Assembly: GCA_963815775.1 (NCBI GenBank)
Contig: CAWFIB010000031.1
Coordinates: forward strand, 1-64,000
Direction: 5' to 3'
Origin: CAVVDY01 sp963815775
GTDB lineage: Bacteria > Acidobacteriota > Terriglobia > Terriglobales > Acidobacteriaceae
Length of the DNA: 64,000 nucleotides
The notes below the pieces were generated by a model that was not told the origin of the DNA, did no database searches, and worked only from the letters and a program-made list of their open reading frames with translations. This document shows positions 8,100 to 16,147 of this stretch, one piece after another; the first letter of the stretch is position 1, and each line of letters opens with the position of its first letter. A program made the translations under genes and the position numbers.

Positions 8100-9398
8100 T
8101 TGGAACCGACGCTGGCTGTGATTGGCCTCAACTTCCGCACCTCACCGGTTGCCATCCGCGAGCGGTTCTGGATCAGCGAACCGCGCCGCAACAGTGCCCT
8201 GTACCATCTAGTGCGCTCTGAAGGCATCGACGAGGTCATGGTGCTGGCCACCTGCAACCGCACGGAATTCATCATGTGGACCGGCGATGTGCCTCGCGCG
8301 GCCGACTCCGTACTGCGCTTCCTCACCCATGAGTACGAGTTGAAACTGTGTGAGTGGTCGCACTTCTACCGTCTGATGGACGATCTCGCGCTGAGCCACA
8401 TCTTTCGCGTGGCCTCCAGTCTCGACTCCATGGTGCTGGGCGAACCTGAGATTGTCGCTCACATGCAGCAATCCTGGATGCAGGCCAAGGAGGCCGGCTG
8501 CACCGGACGATTCCTCGACGCCATCGTGCAGAAGGCGCTGGGCGTCTCCAAGCGCATTCGCGAAGAGCTGGCCATTGGCGACGAAACCATTTCGGTGCCC
8601 TATGCTGCAGTCGAGCTCTCCATGCAAGCGCTGGGCGAACTGGCCGGCCGCGAGGTGCTGGTGATCGGCGCCGGAAGAATGAGCGAACTGGCTGCGCGCT
8701 GCCTGATGCGCGCCGGTGCCCACAAGGTGAACATTACCAGTCGCACCCGGGCCAGCGCAGAAGAGCTGGCTGCCAAACTGGAGGCACGATGTGTACCTTT
8801 TGGAGAGCGCAGGCGGTATCTCGAGTCCGCTGATATCGTGGTGAGCTCCACTTCGTCTCCTCATTACGTCGTCTCCAGGGAAGAAGCCGAAGCGGTAGCT
8901 CAGGCTCGCGGGCGCCGCCCCCTGGTACTGATTGACGTTGCGGTGCCGCGTGACATCGATCCCGGGGCGCGCGGGGTGGAGGGTATTCGCCTCTGCGATA
9001 TCGACGACCTGGAGCGGGCGGTCCGCCGCACTTCAGGAAGCCGGCGCGAAGCCGCCGCAGCCGCTGAGAAGATCGTTTGCGCCGAGGTGGCTGGTTTCCG
9101 CCGCAAGCTGGCAGCCGAGCAAACCATGCCGGCAGTTGCTGCCCTGCGACTTCATCTGGATGAGCTTTGCCGCGAGGAACTGGAAGTGCTGCGCCAAGAA
9201 TTCGGGCCATTTACGGAAGATCAGGACCAGGCAATGACGGCCTTTGCCGCCCATGTGACGCAACGCATTGCCGGCTCCCTGGCCCGCGAGTTAAAAGAAG
9301 TACCTGGGAAGGACATGTCCGACGTCCTGAACGGGGCCCTGCATCGCCTTCTCGGCACCGAACGTCTGCCGGTCGTCGCGACCGAAGCCAAGAACTGA
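8100..9398 (+). CDS. hemA: glutamyl-tRNA reductase
   Basis: Reduces glutamyl-tRNA(Glu) to glutamate-1-semialdehyde with NADPH, the first step of C5 tetrapyrrole synthesis. The start shown is TTG 8100, giving 432 residues beginning with the family's N-terminus (EPTLAVIGLNFRTSPVAIRE) and preceded by GAGAGG 7 bases upstream; an ATG at 8019 would add 27 residues with no family resemblance. The catalytic Cys52 lies in VLATCNRTEF. The NADP-binding domain follows (VLVIGAGRMSELAARCL, residues about 180-200) and then the C-terminal dimerisation domain. It is divergent from the cytochrome c gene, with a 290-bp promoter region between, and is followed after 30 bp by a TPR gene that may be co-transcribed. 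Confidence 0.95.
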   Translation: MEPTLAVIGLNFRTSPVAIRERFWISEPRRNSALYHLVRSEGIDEVMVLATCNRTEFIMWTGDVPRAADSVLRFLTHEYELKLCEWSHFYRLMDDLALSHIFRVASSLDSMVLGEPEIVAHMQQSWMQAKEAGCTGRFLDAIVQKALGVSKRIREELAIGDETISVPYAAVELSMQALGELAGREVLVIGAGRMSELAARCLMRAGAHKVNITSRTRASAEELAAKLEARCVPFGERRRYLESADIVVSSTSSPHYVVSREEAEAVAQARGRRPLVLIDVAVPRDIDPGARGVEGIRLCDIDDLERAVRRTSGSRREAAAAAEKIVCAEVAGFRRKLAAEQTMPAVAALRLHLDELCREELEVLRQEFGPFTEDQDQAMTAFAAHVTQRIAGSLARELKEVPGKDMSDVLNGALHRLLGTERLPVVATEAKN

Positions 9399-9428
9399 CA
9401 GTAAAAAATCGAAGGAGTACTTAAAGAC

Positions 9429-9854
9429 ATGACTGAAACTGCGCAGAACAAAAAGAGCAATACCGCCGCCTTCACCAGCGTGCAGGCTTACACTCTGGCC
9501 GTCATTACCCTCGTCATCGGCATTGCGGTGGGCTACTTCGCCCGCGGCTCGGCTCCGGCAACTACTGCCAACCTGCCGGAAAACGCCCAGGCGGCGATGT
9601 CAACTCCCTCCACGTCGATGCCGGGCGGCACGCCGGGCAACATGGGTCCCGGGCAGCTACCGGGCAGCACGCCACAGCAACAGGCAGCGTCGCCCGAAGA
9701 GCTGGCGAAATCGGCCGAACCCCTGCTGGCACAGTTGAAGACGAATCCCAACGATGCGGACGTTCTGGTGAAACTCGGAAATCTCTACTACGACGGACAG
9801 AGCTTTCCCGCAAGCCATCGACTACTACCAGAAGGCCCTGGCGCTTCAGCCTAA
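9429..9854 (+). CDS. TPR-containing membrane protein, N-terminal part (frameshifted)
   Basis: AAGGAG stands 12 bases before ATG 9429. Residues 1-20 are polar, residues about 22-40 are a single membrane helix (YTLAVITLVIGIAVGYF), and residues 45-90 form a Pro/Gly/Ser-rich linker. The first TPR motif then starts (AKSAEPLLAQLKTNPNDADV, LVKLGNLYYDGQSFP). After SFP the frame runs out of homology and stops at 9854. The second half of the same TPR (QAIDYYQKALALQPNDADVW) is in the +1 frame from 9811. An extra base between about 9801 and 9811 explains this. Likely a CcmH/NrfG-like or periplasm-facing TPR scaffold; the exact role is unknown. It follows hemA by 30 bp. Confidence 0.8.
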   Translation: MTETAQNKKSNTAAFTSVQAYTLAVITLVIGIAVGYFARGSAPATTANLPENAQAAMSTPSTSMPGGTPGNMGPGQLPGSTPQQQAASPEELAKSAEPLLAQLKTNPNDADVLVKLGNLYYDGQSFPASHRLLPEGPGASA

Positions 9855-10137
9855 CGATGCCGACGTGTGGACCGACCTGGGAACCAGCTACTGGTACACC
9901 GGCGACGCCGACAAAGCACTGGCGAATTTCCAGAAATCCCTGGCCCTGCGCCCCAACCACCCCGGCACGCTGTTCAACCTGGGCATCGTGGAGTGGCAGG
10001 GGAAGAAGGACCCCAAGGCCGCCGTGCTGGCTTGGGAGAAGCTGCTGCAAACCAATCCTGACTACCCGCAAAAGGACCAGGTGCAGATGTTAATTGAGCG
10101 CGCGAAGATGCACGGAGCCAGCACTACCAAGGGCTAA
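9811..10137 (+). CDS. TPR-containing membrane protein, C-terminal part (frameshifted)
   Basis: Second part of the preceding gene in another frame. It encodes QAIDYYQKALALQPNDADVW, then TDLGTSYWYTGDADKALANF with QKSLALRPNHPGTLFNLGIV, and a final KAAVLAWEKLLQTNPDYPQK helix pair: about three TPR units, ending KMHGASTTKG. The first in-frame ATG (9865, WTDLGTSY) lies in the middle of a TPR unit, so an independent gene is unlikely. Joined at about 9811 the protein would have roughly 236 residues. An intrinsic terminator follows at 10165-10199. Confidence 0.78.
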   Translation, partial: QAIDYYQKALALQPNDADVWTDLGTSYWYTGDADKALANFQKSLALRPNHPGTLFNLGIVEWQGKKDPKAAVLAWEKLLQTNPDYPQKDQVQMLIERAKMHGASTTKG

Positions 10138-10164
10138 ACTCCAGCCGCGATTGCTCACCCCGGT

Positions 10165-10199
10165 GACGAGCCCGCGCAGAGCTCGTCCCGGGCTTTTTT
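10165..10199 (+). terminator. intrinsic terminator after the hemA-TPR pair
   Basis: agcccg (10169-10174) pairs with cgggct (10189-10194), followed by a run of six T. An alternative, competing stem is gacgagc (10165-10171) with gctcgtc (10181-10187). Confidence 0.75.
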
Positions 10200-10200
10200 C

Positions 10201-11892
10201 ATGAGCAGGCTCCCACTCGATACAATGCTCGCGGTGACTAGCAACAGCATTCGTCGCACCAGGTGGTTCTGCGCCCGCTCCCTCATCATCAGCCTTTGGC
10301 TGTTGTTCCTGATTCGTGGCTTGTTCTATTGCTGCGCACTGCCTCTGTGGGAGGGCTTCGACGAACCTTATCAGTTCGCCGCCGTCCAGCACGTGGCGCT
10401 GAGCGGACACGCGACGACGACGGCCACCCCGGTAAGCCGGCAAGTCGCGGCTTCGCTCTACCTCTCGCCTGCGCCCTGGATGTTGCGCCTCCACCAGCTA
10501 CCCAAGCCGGTACTCACCCAGGAGCAGTATTGGGCCTTGCCGCCCCAGGAACGCGAGCAGCTTCGCCGCGAGCTTCTGTCGTTGCCCCAGTCGTGGGCCG
10601 GCGAAGCTTCCGATCCGGCGATCATGAACTATGAAGGGCAGCAGGCGCCGTTGTTCTATTTCGTTTCCGCGCCGATTTTTCGCGCCGTCTCGAAGCTAGG
10701 CTTGCCGGGACAGGTGCTGGCTCTGCGCATAATCTGGCTTCTACTTGCTTCCATCGCCGTGCCCCTGGGATACGTGATGCTGCGGCAAACCCTGGGCAGC
10801 GAACGGCGCGCGTTGTTGGCAACAGCACTGGTTGTGGCGATGCCTGAGCTGTTTATCAATCTGTGCCGGGTTTCGAACGAACCTCTCGCGCTGTTGCTTT
10901 GCACCGTGCTGCTGCTTCTGTCAATTGGGCTTGTGCAGGCCCAGCGTGCCTTCTACTACGTGCCGGGCATCGCGGCGGTGCTGGGACTTGCGCTGCTGAC
11001 GAAGGCGTACTCCCTTGCTTTTGTGCCCGCGATCGTAATTCTCTTGTGGCTGAAGTTGCGGCCATCGCGTGAAGGTGGCCGTTTGCTGGCGGCGCTCGGA
11101 ATCGCGTTCGTCATTATCGCTGCCATCGCTGGTCCGTGGTACTGGCATGTCCATCAGGCTTCTGGGTCGTGGTCGGGTCAGACAGACGATGTCGCAATCG
11201 GTCACCTCTCACGCTCGGCGCTGCTGGCGCAAGTTGTGCACGTGAATTGGCGCAGCGGATTCGCCTCGATCCTGCTGTCGCATGTCTGGTTTGGCGGTTG
11301 GAGCTTCCTGCGCTTCCCGGCGTGGATCTACCTGTGCGCCATCCTTCCTGCCGTGGTTGCGGCGCTGGGGATGTGTATCTATGTCGCGCGGTGGTTCAGG
11401 TCAGGCAGCAAGCCGGACGCGGTCATCGCCATCGCTTCCTTCTACGTGTGCTTCTGGATCGGCCTTTGCTACCACGTGCTGGTTACGTACGTACACACCG
11501 GAGTCTCCGCATCCACGGGTTGGTATCTATATTGCCTTGTGTTCGGCGAGGCGGTGCTTCTGGTGGCGGGACTTGCTCAGCTTTTCGGCGCCAATACCGA
11601 TCGCTGGCTGATCCCAGCCGGGGTTGGGTTGTGCGCGCTCCTAGACTTGTACGGAGTTCATGCGTATATGTTGCCGTACTATACAGGACTCGTCGCACAC
11701 GTTGGCGAACGCGTCCCTCCACTCTCCATCGCAGCATTCTCCCCGTCGGAAATCTTCTCCCGGCTGGCGACGCTGGGGCCGGCGTGGCTGCACCCCGGCG
11801 TGCTGGAATTCATCTGGGTGACTTATCTGCTGGCCACCGCCGGAGTGGCGTGGCTGGCGTGGGCGATGGCCCGCCGGGCAGACCTCCAGTAA
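10201..11892 (+). CDS. GT-C fold glycosyltransferase-like polytopic membrane protein
   Basis: A 563-residue protein with about 11-12 hydrophobic segments (for example RSLIISLWLLFLIRGLFY, LALLLCTVLLLLSIGLV, LAALGIAFVIIAAIAG). The first loop after helix 1 holds WEGFDEPYQFAAVQH, resembling the DE metal-binding loop of GT-C/GT39 glycosyltransferases and of DUF2142 proteins. The probable donor is a polyprenyl-phosphate sugar, but that is a family-level inference. ATG 10201 directly follows the terminator; ATG 10225 is an alternative start. It is followed by the MITE at 11922, and no partner gene is obvious. Confidence 0.65.
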   Translation: MSRLPLDTMLAVTSNSIRRTRWFCARSLIISLWLLFLIRGLFYCCALPLWEGFDEPYQFAAVQHVALSGHATTTATPVSRQVAASLYLSPAPWMLRLHQLPKPVLTQEQYWALPPQEREQLRRELLSLPQSWAGEASDPAIMNYEGQQAPLFYFVSAPIFRAVSKLGLPGQVLALRIIWLLLASIAVPLGYVMLRQTLGSERRALLATALVVAMPELFINLCRVSNEPLALLLCTVLLLLSIGLVQAQRAFYYVPGIAAVLGLALLTKAYSLAFVPAIVILLWLKLRPSREGGRLLAALGIAFVIIAAIAGPWYWHVHQASGSWSGQTDDVAIGHLSRSALLAQVVHVNWRSGFASILLSHVWFGGWSFLRFPAWIYLCAILPAVVAALGMCIYVARWFRSGSKPDAVIAIASFYVCFWIGLCYHVLVTYVHTGVSASTGWYLYCLVFGEAVLLVAGLAQLFGANTDRWLIPAGVGLCALLDLYGVHAYMLPYYTGLVAHVGERVPPLSIAAFSPSEIFSRLATLGPAWLHPGVLEFIWVTYLLATAGVAWLAWAMARRADLQ

Positions 11893-11913
11893 GCTAACGC
11901 GGCAAGCTCTGCT

Positions 11914-11921
11914 TTCTACCG
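11914..11921. repeat. 8-bp target-site duplication, left copy (ttctaccg)
   Basis: Identical to 12159-12166 and directly abuts the left end of the MITE-like element. Confidence 0.8.
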
Positions 11922-12158
11922 GGTGGTGTCCTAAAGATGCGTTGCGTTCTCAAAGAAGCTGGACAATCACAAAGCCGCTTGCGCCCTGCACTTCGCGGCG
12001 TAATGAACATGAACCCGGTGACGGCCATCACCGACAGTCCAGTCGCTGCCGTGGATACTCTTATACGCATCATGCACCTCTTGGGGCCGCAATCTTGGGA
12101 AAGAGGGGTGGCCCCTTTTTGATTAAGAACTCCATTAACGCAAATTTAGGACACTACC
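11922..12158. mobile_element. 237-bp MITE-like element with 22-bp terminal inverted repeats
   Basis: The left end reads ggtggtgtcctaaagatgcg and the reverse complement of the right end reads ggtagtgtcctaaatttgcg; 19 of the first 22 bases match. The element is flanked on both sides by ttctaccg, an 8-bp direct repeat. No transposase fits inside (the only ORF, 11937-12122, codes for 61 unremarkable residues), so it is non-autonomous. An 8-bp duplication with GG...TGTCC ends is reminiscent of IS1595-type elements, but this assignment is tentative. It ends 36 bases before the next gene and could influence its expression. Confidence 0.8.
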
Positions 12159-12166
12159 TTCTACCG
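12159..12166. repeat. 8-bp target-site duplication, right copy (ttctaccg)
   Basis: Identical to 11914-11921; abuts the right end of the MITE-like element. Confidence 0.8.
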
Positions 12167-12201
12167 CAAACGCAAAGCGCTGCCTTTGCTATCATTGACA
12201 G

Positions 12202-12876
12202 GTGGTAGATCTTGACCTGTCTCCGCCGATCGGCATTGAGATGCCGCTATGGCGCTCGCTGATCCTGAACCTTGCGGACCGCATCTCGCCCGAACGTCTT
12301 CCGCCGCTGGAGTTGACCTCGCGCCCGGTGGACACGGGTATGCTGTTCGGAGACCGGCTCGCGCTTCCCTGGTACCGCACCGTGTTCAGCAACATCTCGG
12401 ACGTGGTCTCGGCCGACACCGGCCCGCCGCTGGAACTCACATCGCGGCCCGTCGATCTGGGGGAGTTGCTGGGCGACGAGTTAAGCCATGGCTGGTGGGC
12501 ATCGCTGCTGGATGGGTTGCGCTATCGCCTGTCGCCGGAAAAACAGCCGTCACTGTCGTTGACCTCCAAGCCAATTGCGGCCTATGGCGGCAATAGCTGG
12601 CTACAGCTCATGGACTGGTCCTCGTTGCTGGATTCGCCGAAGGTCTTCCTTCCCGACATTCCGGTTGAGACGCCGTTCATCGCGGCGGAGGTCCTGGCTC
12701 CGGTACCGGTGCCGGCGGCCGCTTCGACAGTTCCGCTGAGCCAGGAGCTGTGGGCCGCGCAGATGCAGTTCAAGCGCGACCTGTCACGCAGCCGCTTCCG
12801 CCAGAAGATCTGGATCACCATGGTGGCGGCGGAAGCAATCTTCCTGCTGACATATCTATTCAACTTCAAGTTCTAA
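12202..12876 (+). CDS. three-module repeat protein with C-terminal membrane anchor
   Basis: A 224-residue protein of no family I can name, from GTG 12202 (an ATG at 12241 is an alternative start). It contains three tandem modules of about 41 residues, each built as a Trp/aromatic helix, then a SPE or SAD turn, then PPLELTSRPVD and a GxLxGDxL segment. Core copies are PPLELTSRPVDTGMLFGD, PPLELTSRPVDLGELLGD and a diverged PSLSLTSKPIAAYG. A Pro/Val/Ala-rich linker (residues about 155-185) follows, then a basic stretch and one C-terminal helix (IWITMVAAEAIFLLTYLF) suggesting a tail-anchored or inner-membrane protein. The MITE lies just upstream. No signal peptide is seen. Confidence 0.65.
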   Translation: MVDLDLSPPIGIEMPLWRSLILNLADRISPERLPPLELTSRPVDTGMLFGDRLALPWYRTVFSNISDVVSADTGPPLELTSRPVDLGELLGDELSHGWWASLLDGLRYRLSPEKQPSLSLTSKPIAAYGGNSWLQLMDWSSLLDSPKVFLPDIPVETPFIAAEVLAPVPVPAAASTVPLSQELWAAQMQFKRDLSRSRFRQKIWITMVAAEAIFLLTYLFNFKF

Positions 12877-13223
12877 GCGGGCAGTGTGGGCCTTCAGGCC
12901 CACGGCCCCTGAGAAATCCCCGGGGGTGCGATGTACCGCGTCAGGGCACCCTTGCAAGCGCTGAAAGACTGGCCACTGAGGCGATTCGAGTCAGGGCACG
13001 ACTTCCAGTCGTTCCGAAAAGGTCTCGTTTATTTTCCTATGCGAGCGGACCTTAGTCCGCGAGCGAGTCGCGCTTTTCGCGATTTGACGAGCCTCTACCG
13101 CCGCCTGAAGTCGGCTCTGGAAGTTCGAGATAGAACACTTATCGGCACGACTCCAAGTCGTGCCCTGACTCGTATCACTCCCTCGCGCGAGTTTTTTCAG
13201 CAGCCTACGCAGGGGACTCCATC
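12877..13223. other. 347-bp intergenic region filled with palindromic repeats
   Basis: Contains tgggccttcaggccca (12889-12904), the REP-like palindromes at about 12983-13172 and, at 13192-13207, ttttttcagcagccta, which resembles one end of the 136-bp element at 44051. No gene was recognised. Confidence 0.6.
12983..13172. repeat. REP-like palindrome cluster
   Basis: Three members: gtcagggcacgacttccagtcgt (about 12990-13012), gcggaccttagtccgc (13045-13060) and ggcacgactccaagtcgtgcc (13144-13164). The outer two are inverted with respect to each other, as in bacterial BIME arrangements. Confidence 0.75.
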
Positions 13224-15743
13224 TCACAGCTCGCTCGTGGTGTGCTCCAACTGGTTCGTGATCTCTTCTGCCGGCGTGTCTGCCGGGAAGCGTACCGGCT
13301 TGCCAATCACTACCCGCAGTTCTCCGCGACGCGCGATCTTCCTGCCCGACGTCTTCATGCCATAGAGGCCATGAATCCGTATAGGTACCACCGGCACATT
13401 GAGGCGCGAAGCCAGCATCCCGATGCCCGAGCGAAAAGGGGATAAGTTGCCATCGGGGGTGCGACGGCCTTCGGGGAAGACCAGCACGTTGTAGCCGCGA
13501 TCGGCACATTCGCCGGCAAAGGCGAAGCTCTCGCGGACGCCCGACTGCTGCGGTAACGGGAACACGTTGAACAGCGCTACGACCAGGTAGTATCCCGCCT
13601 GCTGCCACCAGCGGGCCAGGAGGTTCATGTCGCGTGGCGGCCGCCACATTCCCCACAGCCGTTCGCCGTGCATCCCAACCGCAAGCCGATGACGCAAGCG
13701 CGGGGGCAGCGCGATAAGCACAAATCCCACGTCGATGTAGGTCACATGGTTGCACGTGATCAGCACCGGGCCTTGCACGCCTTCCAGATTTTCGCGGCCC
13801 TCGATACGCGGATGCGCCATGATCAGCGTAGCGGGCAGCGACAGCAGGTTGTAGACGGCGGTGCGAATCCAGGTGATTGGCCAGCGCAGCGTCCAGCGCG
13901 GATAACGGTATCCGCTGCGCGCTGGCTTCTCCGGCTGCTGCAACAGATGTTCGAGCTCGCCAACCGTGGTGAGGTTGGCAAAGTTCGCCTCGCCCAAGTC
14001 AACCTGGTAGCGATCTTCGAGGGCGCTCATCAGTTCAACCCGGTCCATCGAACTGAGGTTGAGCTCGTCTTCCAGCTTGGAGTCGGCTGAAAGCTTCCCG
14101 ACGTTTCGTCCGGTGATTCGGCTGATCAGCTCGGCCAGCGATCCCTGCGCCACGGCACTGCCGTCGCCGGAGGCCAGCTTCTGCTGGGCGAATTGCTGGA
14201 TCACATTGGTGCGCGGCTTCTGCGTCGGAGTGCGGGGAAAGTCCTGCTCCGGCCAGACCAGCCAGCGGCGCATACGCTGAAACTCGGCGAGTTGCTGATT
14301 GGCGTGCTGAACGACCGTCTCCGCATCGGCGGAGTCGCGCAGCAACAGCACCGCGCAGGCTTCGGCGTTGCCGCCCTGCTCCAGCGGAACGACCACACAA
14401 TCACGCACCTCGGGCTGACGGCGCAAGGCGGCTTCCAGATCGTCGGGGTAAACGTTCATGCCCTCGCGGGTGACGATAACGTTCTTCTTGCGGCCACGAA
14501 AATAGAGGTTGCCCTCGGCATCGACCTCGCCGAGATCGCCAGTGCGAAACCAGCCCTCCTCGTTCAGCACCGGCTTCAGCTCCTTGCCCTGCCAGTAGCC
14601 GGCGGCGACGTTGGCTCCGCGCACCAGGATCTCGCCGTTTTCGTCGAGCTTCATCTCGCGGCCTTCCAATACCTTGCCGATCGAGCGCTTGCCGGTGTGA
14701 AAAGGATGGTTGAGCGAAATCAGCGATGTCGTTTCGGTCAGTCCGTAGCCCTGAATGACGACGAAGCTTAGCCGCCGCCAGAACTCTTCGGTCGCGGCGT
14801 CGAGCGCAGCGCCACCGGAGATGTAGGCCCAGAACTTCCATCCGAACTGGTGGTGAATTTTGCGGAAGCGCCACCAGCGGCGTACGAAGTGCTCGCCCTC
14901 GGCGGCCTTGATTTGGCGCTCGAACCACAGCTTGCGGCCTGCGGCCTCCATGTCACGCTCGATCTTGTCTTTCAACGACTCCATCAGGCGGGGCACGGCG
15001 ACGATCACCGAGACACGCTGCTCACGGACGAGGCGAATGATCTCGCTCGGGTTCAGACTGTCGTGAAAGATGACGGTTCCGGCAAGCAGTTGCGGAAGGA
15101 AGATACCCAGAAACTGTCCGAAGACGTGGCTGAGCGGCAGCAGATTCAGAAAGCGGATGGGATGAAAGATGCGCTCATACTTCAGGTACTTGCCGATCTC
15201 GCGCTCGAGCGGCTCCAGGTTGGCGAGGATGTTGCCGTGGGTGATGACGACGCCGCGCGGCTCGGCCGTGGTGCCGGAGGTGAATACGATTTCGACGATG
15301 TCGTCGCGAGAGAGGCCCGGCAATGCGAAGGCTTCGGGGGAATGCAGGGCGACTGTCTCCCGCAAGCTTTCCAGATCGAAGCGCGGCACGCCGGGAACAT
15401 CATTGCCATGGCCGCAGACACAAAGCCTGGCATCCACCTGCTGGGCAACACGTGAGGCGAAGTCGGGAGCGGCAATCTTGTCGATGGGAACGACGACCGC
15501 CCCTCTCAGCACACATCCAAAAAACGCAGCCACCCACTCGGCGCAGTTGTCGCCCCACAGCAGGACCTTATCACCGCGCGTAATGCCCCGGCTATCGAGC
15601 TCTCGCGCAAAGCGATAGGCGCTCACCAGCACCTCGCCATAGCTCCAATGCAGGACCCGATATCCGCGTCGATGAACGTAGGCCGGCTCGGACGAGCGGC
15701 GGCGGAAGTTATCGAGATACTCCAGTACGGTGGTGCGCGGCAT
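13224..15743 (-). CDS. AMP-dependent ligase / acyl carrier / 1-acylglycerol-3-phosphate acyltransferase fusion
   Basis: An 839-residue three-part protein. Residues about 1-500 are an AMP-binding acyl-ligase: SGTTAEPRG, YISGGAALD, YGLTETTSLIS, GWFRTGDLGEVD and the GRKKNVIV hinge are all present. Residues about 535-615 form an acyl-carrier-like domain with LNLSSMDRVEL, whose Ser is the likely phosphopantetheine site. Residues about 640-839 are a PlsC-type acyltransferase with NHVTYID (HX4D) and FPEGRRTPDG. One chain could thus activate a fatty acid, hold it on the carrier and transfer it to a glycerophospholipid precursor, like Aas-type lysophospholipid repair. No membrane transporter domain is present. 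The start is ATG 15743; the ArsR gene follows upstream after 77 bp in the same orientation. Confidence 0.9.
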   Translation of the reverse strand: MPRTTVLEYLDNFRRRSSEPAYVHRRGYRVLHWSYGEVLVSAYRFARELDSRGITRGDKVLLWGDNCAEWVAAFFGCVLRGAVVVPIDKIAAPDFASRVAQQVDARLCVCGHGNDVPGVPRFDLESLRETVALHSPEAFALPGLSRDDIVEIVFTSGTTAEPRGVVITHGNILANLEPLEREIGKYLKYERIFHPIRFLNLLPLSHVFGQFLGIFLPQLLAGTVIFHDSLNPSEIIRLVREQRVSVIVAVPRLMESLKDKIERDMEAAGRKLWFERQIKAAEGEHFVRRWWRFRKIHHQFGWKFWAYISGGAALDAATEEFWRRLSFVVIQGYGLTETTSLISLNHPFHTGKRSIGKVLEGREMKLDENGEILVRGANVAAGYWQGKELKPVLNEEGWFRTGDLGEVDAEGNLYFRGRKKNVIVTREGMNVYPDDLEAALRRQPEVRDCVVVPLEQGGNAEACAVLLLRDSADAETVVQHANQQLAEFQRMRRWLVWPEQDFPRTPTQKPRTNVIQQFAQQKLASGDGSAVAQGSLAELISRITGRNVGKLSADSKLEDELNLSSMDRVELMSALEDRYQVDLGEANFANLTTVGELEHLLQQPEKPARSGYRYPRWTLRWPITWIRTAVYNLLSLPATLIMAHPRIEGRENLEGVQGPVLITCNHVTYIDVGFVLIALPPRLRHRLAVGMHGERLWGMWRPPRDMNLLARWWQQAGYYLVVALFNVFPLPQQSGVRESFAFAGECADRGYNVLVFPEGRRTPDGNLSPFRSGIGMLASRLNVPVVPIRIHGLYGMKTSGRKIARRGELRVVIGKPVRFPADTPAEEITNQLEHTTSEL

Positions 15744-15820
15744 TCAACAGCAGTCTATCGTGTCACGCCGCCGATATTGCGACGGTCACGAAACGGGGAA
15801 AGCTGCCGTCGCGCCATCGC

Positions 15821-16147
15821 TTATGCCCAGCGCCGGTTCTCACGCACCTGCGACTTGAGCATGCTGCGAAAAAGCGCCGTCGCCTTCTTTACTTCCAGCA
15901 TGGCCAGCTTGCAGTGCAACTGTTTGCCATCGCGCTGGGTGTGCACGATGCCGGCCGCTTTCAGGATGGAAAGATGCTGGGAGAGGTTCGCTTTGGAGAT
16001 CTCCAGCCCCTGCTGCAGCTCCGCGGCCCAGCAATCGGACTCTTCCAGCATGCCAATTAGCTGCAGGCGGGTAGGATTGGCGAAAGCCTTACAAAGGTTA
16101 GCCTGGCGTTCGTACATTTCCCTATCAGCCCGGTTCTTCCTTTTCAT
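15821..16147 (-). CDS. ArsR-family winged-helix transcriptional regulator
   Basis: A 108-residue DNA-binding regulator. Residues 10-85 form the winged helix: LCKAFANPTRLQLIGMLEE, then WAAELQQGLEISKANLSQH and LSILKAAGIVHTQRDGKQLH. Cys54/Cys17-like residues exist, but no clear metal-binding pair in helix 3 is visible, so the inducer is unknown. ATG 16147 is chosen because GGAGGAG precedes it at good spacing; the frame is open 18 codons upstream. It lies 77 bp upstream of the ligase-ACP-acyltransferase gene in the same orientation and may control it or itself. Confidence 0.88.
   Translation of the reverse strand: MKRKNRADREMYERQANLCKAFANPTRLQLIGMLEESDCWAAELQQGLEISKANLSQHLSILKAAGIVHTQRDGKQLHCKLAMLEVKKATALFRSMLKSQVRENRRWA

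Noticed and set aside
11937..12122. 61-residue ORF inside the MITE as a transposase remnant
   Set aside because: No resemblance to a transposase or DDE motif; too short.
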